A DNA stretch of 42,583 nucleotides from Vicinamibacteria bacterium (GTDB lineage Bacteria; Acidobacteriota; Vicinamibacteria; Vicinamibacterales; UBA8438). Location of the stretch: NCBI GenBank assembly GCA_022821235.1, contig JAJEEA010000433.1, forward strand, positions 1-42,583, in the 5' to 3' direction. Within the stretch, counting starts at the first letter, position 1. Every line of letters begins with the position of its first letter. The translations under genes were made by a program, and so were the position numbers. The notes under the pieces are model-generated. The model saw only the letters and a program-made list of their open reading frames with translations. It was not told the origin of the DNA and made no database searches. Of this stretch, positions 7,363-15,354 are shown in pieces.

Positions 7363-9156
7363 ATGCATGAGCAGTCTCCGATCTTGCGCGGAGTTCCGGC
7401 GATCGCGGCGGCGCTCCTGGCGCTGGCGGCGCCGACCGCGCCGGCCCAGTCCGCCGACGAGTTCGTCCCCGTCACCGACGCGATGCTCCACGACCCGGCG
7501 CCCGGGGACTGGCTGACGTGGCGCCGCACCCTCGACGGGTGGGGCTACAGCCCGCTGGACCAGATCGACCGCGGCAACGTGGGGCGGCTCCGCATGGTGT
7601 GGTCGCGCGGGCTCGCGACGGGGCGGCAGGAGGGCACCCCGCTCGCCTACCGCGGCGTGCTGTACATGCCGCAGTCGAGCGACGTCATCGAGGCCATCGA
7701 CGCCGTGACCGGCGACCTGATCTGGCAGCACCGCCGCAACCTGCCCGACGACGTCTACGACTTCGTCGGCGGCAACGCCCGCAACAACCGCAACATCGCC
7801 ATCTACGACCGGTTCATCGTCAACACCAGCGACGACGACTACTTCTTCGGGCTCGACGCCGAGACCGGCGAGATCGCCTGGGAGACGCAGATCTTCGACT
7901 ACAAGGTGACGCCGGCCGGGCACAGCTCGGGCCCCATCGTCGCCGACGGCCGGGCCATCTCCGGGCGGAGCTGCCGCCCGCAGGGAGGACCCGAGTCGTG
8001 CGTCATCGTGGCCCACGACGCCCGCACCGGCCGCGAGCTGTGGCGGCGGCGCACGGTGCCCGCGCCGGGCGAGCCGGGCGACGAGACGTGGGGCGACGTG
8101 CCCTACGAGGAGCGGGTGCACGTGGGCACGTGGATGCCGGCGAGCTACGACCCCGAGCTGCGCCTCATCTACCAGGGGACGTCGGTCACGTCGCCGGCCC
8201 CGAAGTTCATGCTGGGCGGGGTCGACAACACGCACCTCTACCACAACTCCACCCTCGCCCTCGACGTCGAGACCGGCGAGATCCGCTGGTACTACCAGCA
8301 CCTGAACGACCACTGGGACCTCGACCACCCCTTCGAGCGCATCCTCGTCGACACCGCGGTGGCCCCCGATCCGTCCGAGGTGAGCTGGATCAACCCGCGC
8401 ATCCAGCCGGGCGAGACGCGGCGGGTGGTGACGGGCATTCCCGGCAAGACCGGCGTGGTCTACACCCTCGACCGCGAGACCGGCGAGTTCCTGTGGGCCA
8501 CCCCCACCGTCGCCCAGAACGTCATCAGCGGCATCGACGGGGCGACGGGCGCGGTGACCGAGAACGCCGAGGTGGTGTTCACCGCCGTGGGTCAGCAGGT
8601 CTTCGCGTGCCCGACCTGGAACGGCGGCAAGGACTGGGAGGCGGGCGCCTACAGCCCCCTGACGAACACCATGTACATGCCGCTGCGCAACACCTGCGCG
8701 CGCATGCTCGCGACGACCACGTTCCCCGACGACACCCCGGCCGCGCGCACCGAGAGCCGCTCGCGCACCTACGCCATCGCCTACCGTCACCAGCTCGCGC
8801 CGGGCAACGAGAACGCGGGCACAGTGCGCGCGATCTCGGCCGAGACCGGCGAGACGGTCTGGATGCACGAGCAGCGCGCGGCGACCATGTCGATGGTGGC
8901 GACGGGCGGAGGGCTCGTCTTCGGCGGCGACGTCGCGGGGCGGTTCCGCGCCTTCGACCAGGAGACCGGCGAGGTGCTGTGGGAGATCGCCCTCGGCTCG
9001 CCGGTCAGCGGCTTCCCGATCACCTATGCCGTCGACGGCCGGCAGTACCTCGCGGTCGGCAGCGGGGCCGGGGGGACGGCATCGCACTTCAGCGCGCTGA
9101 CCCCGGAGATTCGCCCCGCCTCGGGCAACACGCTCTACGTGTTCGCGTTACCTTGA
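7363..9156 (+). CDS. Periplasmic PQQ-dependent dehydrogenase
   Basis: The 597-aa product has a signal peptide (MHEQSPILRGVPAIAAALLA, cleavage near APAQS) and an eight-bladed quinoprotein propeller. Seven tryptophan-docking motifs can be read: AIDAVTGDLIW, GLDAETGEIAW, AHDARTGRELW, ALDVETGEIRW, TLDRETGEFLW, AISAETGETVW and AFDQETGEVLW. Such enzymes oxidise alcohols or sugars in the periplasm, passing electrons from PQQ to a cytochrome. The vicinal Cys-Cys of methanol dehydrogenases is absent, and there is no C-terminal cytochrome c domain, so an external electron acceptor is needed. ATG 7363 has AGGAG 7 bases upstream; the open frame extends far upstream without coding character. No PQQ biosynthesis genes are nearby. 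The substrate is unknown. Confidence 0.88.
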   Translation: MHEQSPILRGVPAIAAALLALAAPTAPAQSADEFVPVTDAMLHDPAPGDWLTWRRTLDGWGYSPLDQIDRGNVGRLRMVWSRGLATGRQEGTPLAYRGVLYMPQSSDVIEAIDAVTGDLIWQHRRNLPDDVYDFVGGNARNNRNIAIYDRFIVNTSDDDYFFGLDAETGEIAWETQIFDYKVTPAGHSSGPIVADGRAISGRSCRPQGGPESCVIVAHDARTGRELWRRRTVPAPGEPGDETWGDVPYEERVHVGTWMPASYDPELRLIYQGTSVTSPAPKFMLGGVDNTHLYHNSTLALDVETGEIRWYYQHLNDHWDLDHPFERILVDTAVAPDPSEVSWINPRIQPGETRRVVTGIPGKTGVVYTLDRETGEFLWATPTVAQNVISGIDGATGAVTENAEVVFTAVGQQVFACPTWNGGKDWEAGAYSPLTNTMYMPLRNTCARMLATTTFPDDTPAARTESRSRTYAIAYRHQLAPGNENAGTVRAISAETGETVWMHEQRAATMSMVATGGGLVFGGDVAGRFRAFDQETGEVLWEIALGSPVSGFPITYAVDGRQYLAVGSGAGGTASHFSALTPEIRPASGNTLYVFALP

Positions 9157-9159
9157 CTG

Positions 9160-9192
9160 CCCGCCGCCTCAAGGCGAAGCCGAGGCAGCGGG
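9160..9192 (+). terminator. Hairpin after the PQQ dehydrogenase
   Basis: CCCGCCGCCTC (9160-9170) pairs with GAGGCAGCGGG (9182-9192) with one mismatch around an 11-base loop. It starts 4 bp after the stop codon, which is the expected place for a transcript end. No T-run follows. Confidence 0.5.
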
Positions 9193-9280
9193 GGCGTGTC
9201 GAGCAGGTTGCCCGCCATTGCGCCCGCGTTGCGGGCAGTCGGCCGCACGGAACCGTTCGATCATCGCATTCGTCCGGACC

Positions 9281-10798
9281 ATGTCCAAGAACGCTGTATT
9301 CAGGGCGCTGAGGATGCTCGACAAGGGCGCCGAGTTCGCGGAGATCGACAAAATCCTGGGTGATGCCGGTGTGACTGAGACCTTCCTTCGAAGGCGTCTA
9401 GGTCATCTCATCGCGGCTGGCGATTCCGATTCGGCGGCGGCGCAGCGATTGTGGACGGCGAAGTTCGACGATTCTCCTCCGGTACAGTCGACGCGGGACG
9501 CCGAGGTACGCGATCCGGCGACTCGACCGCCCCTACAAGGTGCCCGCGAGGGCGCGGCGCCTGACTCACCGGCTAACGAATCGCCCCCGGCAGTCATCCG
9601 CCTCGACGACCCCACGCCGCTATTGGGCTGGGTGGCGCGGAATCGGAGCGGCGTGTTCAGTCTCGCCACGCTGAGGAGATTCGAAGTGTGGGGGGTTGTC
9701 GCGGCGGCCACGCTCGCCCGTTCGGAATCGAGCGGCCCGCTGACCCTGGCCGACTATGAGCAGAGCGCTGCAGGGAGATTCGCGCATGCCATCGGGTCCA
9801 AGGATCTCATCCGGGGCGTGGTTCCGGCCAGCCACGGCGAACCCGGGCGAACGGCCAAGCTTCGGCGGCTCACGGCCTTCGGTGAAATCGAAGATGCCGC
9901 CAGCGAGATCTCGCATCTGCTTGTCCAGGACGAAAAGGAGAGAGCTACCCGCCTCACCGTGAAGTACGTGGTCGTTGAATTGTTGCGCAATGTGATTCAG
10001 CACAGCCACGACGAGCTCGGCGGGGTAGTGGCGGCTCAGCGAATGGACGATGAGGACCAGCGGTCACTCCAGGTTGCGGTGGCGGACGCGGGCGTGGGCA
10101 TCTTCGAGGCCATGATCGAGAAGCACCCGAATCTCGGCAACCATGGGGAAGCGTTGGAGAAGGCTCTCTGGCCCCATTTTTCCGGCACCTTCGAGGAGGG
10201 GTTGTCCGGGTCGCACCAGAATGCCGGCCTCGGGCTCTTCTTCATCTCGGAGATGGCGAAGCTGACGGGTGGCAGGCTTCTGTTGGCTACCCATGGGGCC
10301 TCATTGCTCTTGACCGCGGATCCAGACGCTGGCGACAACCATGAAATGAGGTTTCTGAAGCCCGACGGGTTGGGCTATCCGGGCACGCTGATCGCCTTCG
10401 AGCTTCCCATCGACTCGGTTGGGGACTACGATGACCTGATCCACACGATTCAGAAGCGTGCGCGCGAGCGGACGCCCATGCGCGCGCGGCATCACTGGAT
10501 TCGGTACGACCGGTCACCTGGTCACGCAAGGTCCTTCGTCGTGCGGTACACATCCGAGAACACCGAACAGGCGGAGAAGTTCGCCCGGGAGCAGTTGGAG
10601 CCTCTGATCTTGAGAAAAGAGGTGGTCGTTCTGGACTTCCTGGGGATGGAAATCGCCACCCAGAGTTATCTTCATGCGTTACTGTACGACGCCTTGCGGC
10701 TTGCGTGGGCAAAACAGAGCTTCATCTATGTGGTGAATGCGAGCCCCTCGGTGCGGAGCGGTATCGAACTCGTCGAGGCCTATGCGCTGGGGGGGTAG
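9281..10798 (+). CDS. GHKL ATPase fused to a STAS-like DUF4325 domain
   Basis: The 505-aa product has three parts. Residues 1-60 are a helical region (VFRALRMLDKGAEFAEIDKIL) that could bind DNA or RNA. A Bergerat-fold ATPase follows, with the N-box VVELLRNVIQHSH (from residue 231), the G1 box D269-AGVGI and the G2 box GLGLFF (from 316). The C-terminus (about 430-500; VVVLDFLGMEIATQSYLHALLYDAL) matches the STAS-like DUF4325 domain. A GHKL ATPase and a STAS partner are usually separate proteins (as in anti-sigma/anti-anti-sigma pairs); here they are one chain. No phosphoacceptor His domain is visible, so it is not a standard sensor kinase. The start is uncertain: ATG 9281 lacks a good ribosome-binding site and the frame opens at 9218. 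GC is lower than in the neighbours, and it stands alone. Confidence 0.8.
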   Translation: MSKNAVFRALRMLDKGAEFAEIDKILGDAGVTETFLRRRLGHLIAAGDSDSAAAQRLWTAKFDDSPPVQSTRDAEVRDPATRPPLQGAREGAAPDSPANESPPAVIRLDDPTPLLGWVARNRSGVFSLATLRRFEVWGVVAAATLARSESSGPLTLADYEQSAAGRFAHAIGSKDLIRGVVPASHGEPGRTAKLRRLTAFGEIEDAASEISHLLVQDEKERATRLTVKYVVVELLRNVIQHSHDELGGVVAAQRMDDEDQRSLQVAVADAGVGIFEAMIEKHPNLGNHGEALEKALWPHFSGTFEEGLSGSHQNAGLGLFFISEMAKLTGGRLLLATHGASLLLTADPDAGDNHEMRFLKPDGLGYPGTLIAFELPIDSVGDYDDLIHTIQKRARERTPMRARHHWIRYDRSPGHARSFVVRYTSENTEQAEKFAREQLEPLILRKEVVVLDFLGMEIATQSYLHALLYDALRLAWAKQSFIYVVNASPSVRSGIELVEAYALGG

Positions 10799-10932
10799 TA
10801 GCTCAGACCAGCCGATGGCGCTTGGGTAGGTGGTGACGACGCCCGCAGTGGCCAGTTGTACGGTGGGAGTCTGGTTGGCCAGAGGGATCGGACCGGGGGC
10901 CGACAGTGGGGCGGGCAGGTGGTGGAGCGAAG

Positions 10933-10956
10933 GTCTACAGGTCTACAGGGCTACAG
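10933..10956. repeat. Short direct repeats GTCTACAG
   Basis: GTCTACAG occurs twice in tandem (10933-10940, 10941-10948), followed by a third partial copy GGCTACAG (10949-10956). It lies in the 171-bp gap between the convergent GHKL-STAS and threonine-aldolase genes, which otherwise shows nothing. This could be simple slippage; no function is suggested. Confidence 0.45.
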
Positions 10957-10969
10957 AGATGCGGATTCA

Positions 10970-12022
10970 CTAGCGCCCGAGGGAGATCTCGCGGACGGTG
11001 GCTAGCGCGCGGTCGATGTCGGCGCGTGAGACGTCGAGGTGGGTGACGGCCCGGATCGCCCCGCCGGCGCCGCTCATGCGAACACCGGCGGCTGTGAGCC
11101 GGTCGAGGAACTCCCGATTGCTCAGGCCTAGGCCGGACGCATCAAAGAACACCATGTTGGTGTCCGGCGCGGCGGTGCGGACTTTGATGCCGGCGATGTC
11201 CGCGAGGCCACGCGCGAGCTGCCTGGCGTTCTCGTGATCCGCGGCTAGGCGGCCGACGTGGTGGTCCAGCGCGTACAGACACCCCGCGGCGGCGATGCCC
11301 GCTTGGCGCATGGCACCTCCAAAGAGCTGCTTGTAACGGCGCGCACGAGCGATGAACTTGGCCGTCCCGGCGAGCACGGCGCCGATGGGGGCGCCGAGCC
11401 CCTTGGTGAAGTCGATCCACAGGCTGTCCACCCTGGCCGCGACCTCGGCGGCGGGGACGTCGAGGGCCACGCAAGCGTTCAGCAGCCGCGCGCCGTCCAT
11501 GTGGAGGGGCACGCGGCGGGCGCGGGCGACGGCGGCGATCGCGTCGAGCGCCTTGAACGGCCACACCGCGCCGCCGCCGAAGTTGTGCGTCTGCTCGACA
11601 CAGACGAGGCCCACGGGCTGGCCGTAGGGCTCGGGCACCGCGGCGATCCGGTCCATCGCCGCCTGGAGTTCGTCCGCCGTGAAGATGCCGCGCTCGGTCC
11701 GGATGGGCTCCACGACGACGCCGGAGGCCAGAGCAGCCCCGCCCGACTCTGCGCGGATGACGTGCGCCATCCAGTCGGCGACGAGGGCGTCCCCGGGCCG
11801 GGTGTGGGTCTTCACCGCCACGAGGTTGCACATCGTGCCGGTGGGCAGCCACAGGGCCGCCTCCTTGCCGAGCAGCTCGGCCACCCGTTCCTGCAGCCGG
11901 ATGACGGTGGGGTCCTCGCCCTTCTGCTCGTCGCCGACCTCGGCCGCCGCGATGGCGGCGCGCATGCCAGGGGTCGGCCGGGTCTCGGTGTCGCTGAACA
12001 AGGGAATCGGGGTTTCGGACAT
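10970..12022 (-). CDS. ltaE: Low-specificity threonine aldolase (PLP enzyme)
   Basis: This fold-type I PLP enzyme cleaves L-threonine or L-allo-threonine to glycine and acetaldehyde in the cytoplasm. The 350-aa length is normal. It starts with IPLFSDTETRPTPGMRAAIAAAEVGDE, the usual N-terminal signature. The PLP-contacting aspartate is D176 in HMDGARLLN, and the Schiff-base lysine is K207 in DFTKGLGAPIG. The sequence WMAHVIRAESGG near residue 85 replaces the more common HI..YE.GG, so stereospecificity cannot be predicted. It stands alone on the minus strand. The symbol is by family; other beta-hydroxy-amino-acid aldolases or lyases of this family are possible. Confidence 0.85.
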   Translation of the reverse strand: MSETPIPLFSDTETRPTPGMRAAIAAAEVGDEQKGEDPTVIRLQERVAELLGKEAALWLPTGTMCNLVAVKTHTRPGDALVADWMAHVIRAESGGAALASGVVVEPIRTERGIFTADELQAAMDRIAAVPEPYGQPVGLVCVEQTHNFGGGAVWPFKALDAIAAVARARRVPLHMDGARLLNACVALDVPAAEVAARVDSLWIDFTKGLGAPIGAVLAGTAKFIARARRYKQLFGGAMRQAGIAAAGCLYALDHHVGRLAADHENARQLARGLADIAGIKVRTAAPDTNMVFFDASGLGLSNREFLDRLTAAGVRMSGAGGAIRAVTHLDVSRADIDRALATVREISLGR

Positions 12023-12415
12023 GGCATGGCGCTCCGGGCCATTTGCTCTGAACGGCGGCCGGGAGACTACCTCACGACTGTCGCCGCCGCCGACGCCGTT
12101 CGCTTCGCGCAGCCGGATCTGCTCAAGCCGCTCGGCGCGGCTCCTGTGCTTTAGAGCGCGGGGGCAGCGGCTGATCGGTTCCGCGAGCTGCGCGGAGGTG
12201 ACCGGGACGCTTGCCCTCCGCAGTGCCCATCCGATCTTCGGGCCGGCGCCGAGCCGGCCCCGCGACCGGACTGTCCCGTGCGGCTTCAGGATTATGGCGC
12301 GCGCTTCATCGGCGGCCCCTCAATGCGCTCCGCCTCGTGGTCCACGGGAACTGTTCGATCATGCTCCGCCGCCACGACGTGATTCGTCGGGGCGCGTCAG
12401 GCCGCGGTGCGACGG
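12023..12415. other. 393-bp intergenic region without a gene
   Basis: I see no supported gene in this stretch; frames are arginine- and proline-rich and begin or end inside neighbours. Its one clear structure is the perfect hairpin at 12240-12260. The upstream part should hold the promoter of the threonine aldolase. Confidence 0.5.
12240..12260 (-). terminator. Perfect 8-bp hairpin downstream of the nuclease pair
   Basis: GGGCCGGC (12240-12247) and GCCGGCCC (12253-12260) form a perfect stem around a GCCGA loop, about 155 bp beyond the stop of the minus-strand nuclease operon. It lacks a U-tract, so its role as a terminator is only suggested by position. Confidence 0.3.
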
Positions 12416-12973
12416 TCAGCGGGTGGGAGGCGCGACCGCTTCGTCCACCAGCGGGGAGAGGTCCTTCCATGCCTCGACGATAATCTCGATCAGGCGATCG
12501 CAGTATTCCTGGAGATTGTTACCTTCCCAGAACCTCCCTGCCGGCGGGTCCACGTTCGCGTAGGCCGGCCACCAGGGGGGCGACTGACGTGGATGATCGG
12601 GACATCTCTCCTTGGTGAAGGGCTGCCAGTAGTGTTCGGATTTTGTTCTGACTCCGCAAATCAGATGGTTTCCACCCGAGAAACTCACCGACTTGCGATT
12701 CCACTCCAGTCTCACGTCGGGGTCTTCGCTGCCGTCGGGCCAGTCGCGTCGGCGGAGCCCCAATCCCCGGTAGTCTGGATACTCGAAGAAAAAGGACTTG
12801 ACGTCATCGTCGGCGATCCGCCCGCTGCCGAGAGCCGCGTCGAGATCGTCCTTGAGGCTGCCGTAGAATCGATCCGCGAACTTGCGGACTTCGGCTTCCA
12901 GACCGGCCCACTCCCTGATCCGTGCCTGGTGCTCCAGATAGAACTTGATCCGTTCGTCTTCGATCCGGTTCAT
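12416..12973 (-). CDS. Unknown partner of the PD-(D/E)XK nuclease (185 aa)
   Basis: I recognise no catalytic domain. The product opens with MNRIEDERIKFYLEHQARIREWAGLEAEVRKF, a helical lead that I have seen in small proteins encoded beside PD-(D/E)XK nucleases, and continues with an aromatic-rich beta region (KSFFFEYPDYRG, then RLEWNRKSVSFSGGNHLICGV and PPWWPAYANVD). The start ATG overlaps the nuclease stop by 4 bp (ATGA at 12970-12973), so the two are translationally coupled and probably made in a fixed ratio. It has no signal peptide or membrane segment. An inhibitor, a DNA-recognition subunit or an effector are all possible. Confidence 0.72.
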   Translation of the reverse strand: MNRIEDERIKFYLEHQARIREWAGLEAEVRKFADRFYGSLKDDLDAALGSGRIADDDVKSFFFEYPDYRGLGLRRRDWPDGSEDPDVRLEWNRKSVSFSGGNHLICGVRTKSEHYWQPFTKERCPDHPRQSPPWWPAYANVDPPAGRFWEGNNLQEYCDRLIEIIVEAWKDLSPLVDEAVAPPTR

Positions 12974-13692
12974 CCGAACTGCTCCTCGAGCGTCCGCAGG
13001 TAGTTGACGACGACATCGACGGCGTCTGCGGCGTGGGCCGCAGGGCGTGACTCGTTCAGTGTCGTCTCGATCATCGCGCAAAGCTCCCGCCACGAGATGG
13101 TGTTGAACGCCCGCTGCGCGGCCGGTGTGGTGGCGGTTCGGGGCTCGCGGCCGCCTGGAGTCAGGAACAGGAACAGCGGCGCGATCTCGTTCCTGAAGTT
13201 CTCGTACAGGTCTTCACACTGCCGGGGTTGCTCGTCCGCGTCGACCTTGTTCTCGATGACGAGCGTAAACTCCTCCCCCCACACGACGAGGTCGGCCTCT
13301 CTGTCGTTTTTCCACTGCGAGAACTTCACGTTCGTGACCGCCAAGGGCGCCGGCGCCGGCTTCCCGGTGCAGTGTGTAACCAGGCGCCTGACAAGCCCGC
13401 AACCGAGCCCGTGCCGTGCGGTCGGTGTCAGCAGCCACTCGAGCACGCGAGAATGCGTGTTCTCGTGGCGGGCGAGACCGACGATTGCGAGGAAGTCCGC
13501 CGGGCCGGTCAACCACAGGCCGTCGGCAACGAGATCGTCGTGTTGGCGGCGCATCTCGGACATGGCCCGCTGCCAAGCGGCGACGAGGACCCCCGTCCGG
13601 CGCGCGGAGATCTCGCTCCACTGTTGTCCCATCGCCCGGACGTGCGTCTGCCAGGAGCGGACGGGATCGACCTGCGCGACTCGAAGGGGCAT
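12970..13692 (-). CDS. PD-(D/E)XK nuclease-family protein
   Basis: The 240-aa product (from ATG 13692, MPLRVAQVDPVRSW) has the hallmarks of the PDDEXK_4 group. First comes ENTHSRVLEWLLTPTARHGLGCGLVRRLV, then the core ADLVVWGEEFTLVIENKVDADEQ, giving D134, E147 and K149 as the metal and catalytic triad, followed by the helix QPRQCEDLYENF. Related proteins act as DNA nucleases in restriction or defence islands, though no activity has been shown for this subgroup to my knowledge. The open frame reaches 13818, but the extra N-terminus is arginine-rich; ATG 13632 is another candidate start. It is the first gene of a two-gene operon, and GC is a little below that of its neighbours. Confidence 0.78.
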   Translation of the reverse strand: MPLRVAQVDPVRSWQTHVRAMGQQWSEISARRTGVLVAAWQRAMSEMRRQHDDLVADGLWLTGPADFLAIVGLARHENTHSRVLEWLLTPTARHGLGCGLVRRLVTHCTGKPAPAPLAVTNVKFSQWKNDREADLVVWGEEFTLVIENKVDADEQPRQCEDLYENFRNEIAPLFLFLTPGGREPRTATTPAAQRAFNTISWRELCAMIETTLNESRPAAHAADAVDVVVNYLRTLEEQFG

Positions 13693-13874
13693 GGCGATTC
13701 TGATCGTGTGAGCGACTATACGGTAACCCAGTACGGGCGGCAACACACCCTCTGCGGTCCGGAGCCCGGAGTGAGGCAGCCGAGGTGGTCGGCGAGCGCG
13801 TCGGCGGATCGCACCCAAGCGAACGCGCTACAGTCGGCGGACGGGGAGCGAGCGCGGCGGTGCTCAGACGGCGG

Positions 13875-14942
13875 TCAGAAGATCGCGATTGGATTCACCG
13901 GCGAACCCGTCCCGCCGGGCACGCGCAGCGGGGCGACCACCAGCATGAACTCCCACCGGTTGAGCCGCGCCGCCGTCTCCGCCGCCGCGTCGAGGTCGAT
14001 GTTGTCGAGCAGGTTCATCCCACGGGCGACGATCGCGAACCGGTGGATGGGGTTGACCCGCAGCCCGGGCACGCTGTTCGGCGCCTCGTGCACCGAGTCG
14101 GCCCCGAGGAGCGCGATGTCGCGCTCTGCCAGGAACGGGATGATCGAGGCGTCCCACCCCGCCATCTCCCGCGTCGGCCCCACCGCCTCGCGGTAGGCCC
14201 AGCGGCCGGTGCGCAGCAGCAGCGCGTCGCCCGGCTCCAGGCGGACCCCGGCGTACTCCTCCCACGCCTCGATGTCCTCGCGGTAGAGCTTCGTGCCCGG
14301 CTCGAGGTACGGCACGCCCTTCAGCCGGGGCATGTCGACCAGCACTCCCCGCGTCACCAGGCCGTCCTTGAGCTTCGTGGTGTCCATCAGCGAGCAGCCG
14401 TCCTCGGTGACCACGTCGCGGAAGTCGAGGCCGTTGTAGAGCTTGTCCTCGTAGAAGACGTGACACAGCCCGTCGAGGTGGGAGTAGGTCACGCCGTGGA
14501 AATAGACCTCGATCCGGTCGCCCGAGTTCTGCCCCTCGGGATTGACGTTCATCTGCAGCACGTAGGGCTCGGCCGCGTCGACCGCCTCCTCGGTGAGGAA
14601 GTCGTGCGACAGCGACACCGTCGTGCCGGTCCGCACGAGGGCCGCCGCCTCGCGGCGCTTCTCGTCGGTCATCAGGTTGGCGGCGCCGATCTGGTCGTCG
14701 TCGCCCCACCGGCCCCAGTTCGACAGCTCGTCCATCCACCGGTCGAACTGCGCAATGCTGACCGGCTGGCGCTCCGGCGACTGCGCCGGTGCGTCCGTGG
14801 TCGACCCGACCAGGCCGAGTCCGGCGATGCCCGCCACCAGGAGTCTGCGCCGTAGAACGGTGCAGATTCCTGGCAGGGTTGGTTGGGCGGTGAGCGGAGC
14901 CGCAGGCGACGCTCTCCGGGCTAGTATCGATGTTCTGTTCAT
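13875..14942 (-). CDS. Cyclase-family / kynurenine-formamidase-like hydrolase, exported
   Basis: The 355-aa protein belongs to the metal-dependent cyclase family (PF04199). The family HxGTHxDxxxH motif appears as HGVTYSHLDGLCH near residue 155, keeping both metal-binding His and the Asp. The later LLLRTGRW is also typical. Such enzymes hydrolyse amides or esters such as N-formylkynurenine; the real substrate is unknown. An arginine-rich signal (RRRLLVAGIAGLGLVGS, then APAQS) indicates export, perhaps through Tat. I start at ATG 14942 because GGGAG lies 6 bases upstream; the frame extends beyond without coding character. A small membrane-protein gene is 56 bp upstream on the same strand. Confidence 0.85.
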   Translation of the reverse strand: MNRTSILARRASPAAPLTAQPTLPGICTVLRRRLLVAGIAGLGLVGSTTDAPAQSPERQPVSIAQFDRWMDELSNWGRWGDDDQIGAANLMTDEKRREAAALVRTGTTVSLSHDFLTEEAVDAAEPYVLQMNVNPEGQNSGDRIEVYFHGVTYSHLDGLCHVFYEDKLYNGLDFRDVVTEDGCSLMDTTKLKDGLVTRGVLVDMPRLKGVPYLEPGTKLYREDIEAWEEYAGVRLEPGDALLLRTGRWAYREAVGPTREMAGWDASIIPFLAERDIALLGADSVHEAPNSVPGLRVNPIHRFAIVARGMNLLDNIDLDAAAETAARLNRWEFMLVVAPLRVPGGTGSPVNPIAIF

Positions 14943-14998
14943 GGTGCTCTCCCACGCGCGGTTCGGTGTTGGCGTGCCGGCGTCGGTGCGGTGAGATC

Positions 14999-15295
14999 TC
15001 ACCAGCCGAAGTACTCCCAGCGCACGATGTGCGACGCCGTGAAGACGAAGTAGCAGAAGACGTAGATCACCGCCGTTCGCCGGAGGAGGAGCGGGTACGC
15101 GGACCGCAGGCAGAAGGCCGAAGCGAACAGGAGCAGCCCCGCCGGCGCGACGCCCTTGTGAAGGGTGTCGTCCGGAACCGGCCAAGTGGCCGCGACCACG
15201 AGAACAGCGAGCGGCGCCATTGCCCACGCCCGCCGCCGCAGAAACGCAAGGCCCTCGCGCAACCCCTCTCGCGCATCGGGCCGGACCCACTCCAT
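14999..15295 (-). CDS. Small membrane protein (98 aa), unknown
   Basis: AGGAGGT stands 6 bases before the ATG at 15295, strong support for a real gene. The product has a charged N-terminus (MEWVRPDAREGLREGLAFLRRR), then three hydrophobic stretches: AWAMAPLAVLVVAATWPV, APAGLLLFASAFCL and TAVIYVFCYFVFTASHIV. It ends in RWEYFGW. Three membrane helices are likely. I do not recognise the family. It lies between the carboxylesterase and cyclase genes in the same orientation and may be co-transcribed with the cyclase. Confidence 0.65.
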   Translation of the reverse strand: MEWVRPDAREGLREGLAFLRRRAWAMAPLAVLVVAATWPVPDDTLHKGVAPAGLLLFASAFCLRSAYPLLLRRTAVIYVFCYFVFTASHIVRWEYFGW

Positions 15296-15354
15296 TGCTC
15301 GACCTCCTCGGGCCCAATCCTACCCGCGATCACCGGTCCCAAGGTGCGGTCGGT

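Noticed and set aside
7021-9087. A 688-codon minus-strand open frame
   Set aside because: Antisense to the PQQ dehydrogenase; low-complexity Arg/Val/Asp composition and no start signal.
12023-12415. Small gene in the 393-bp gap
   Set aside because: No frame has both a ribosome-binding site and sensible composition.
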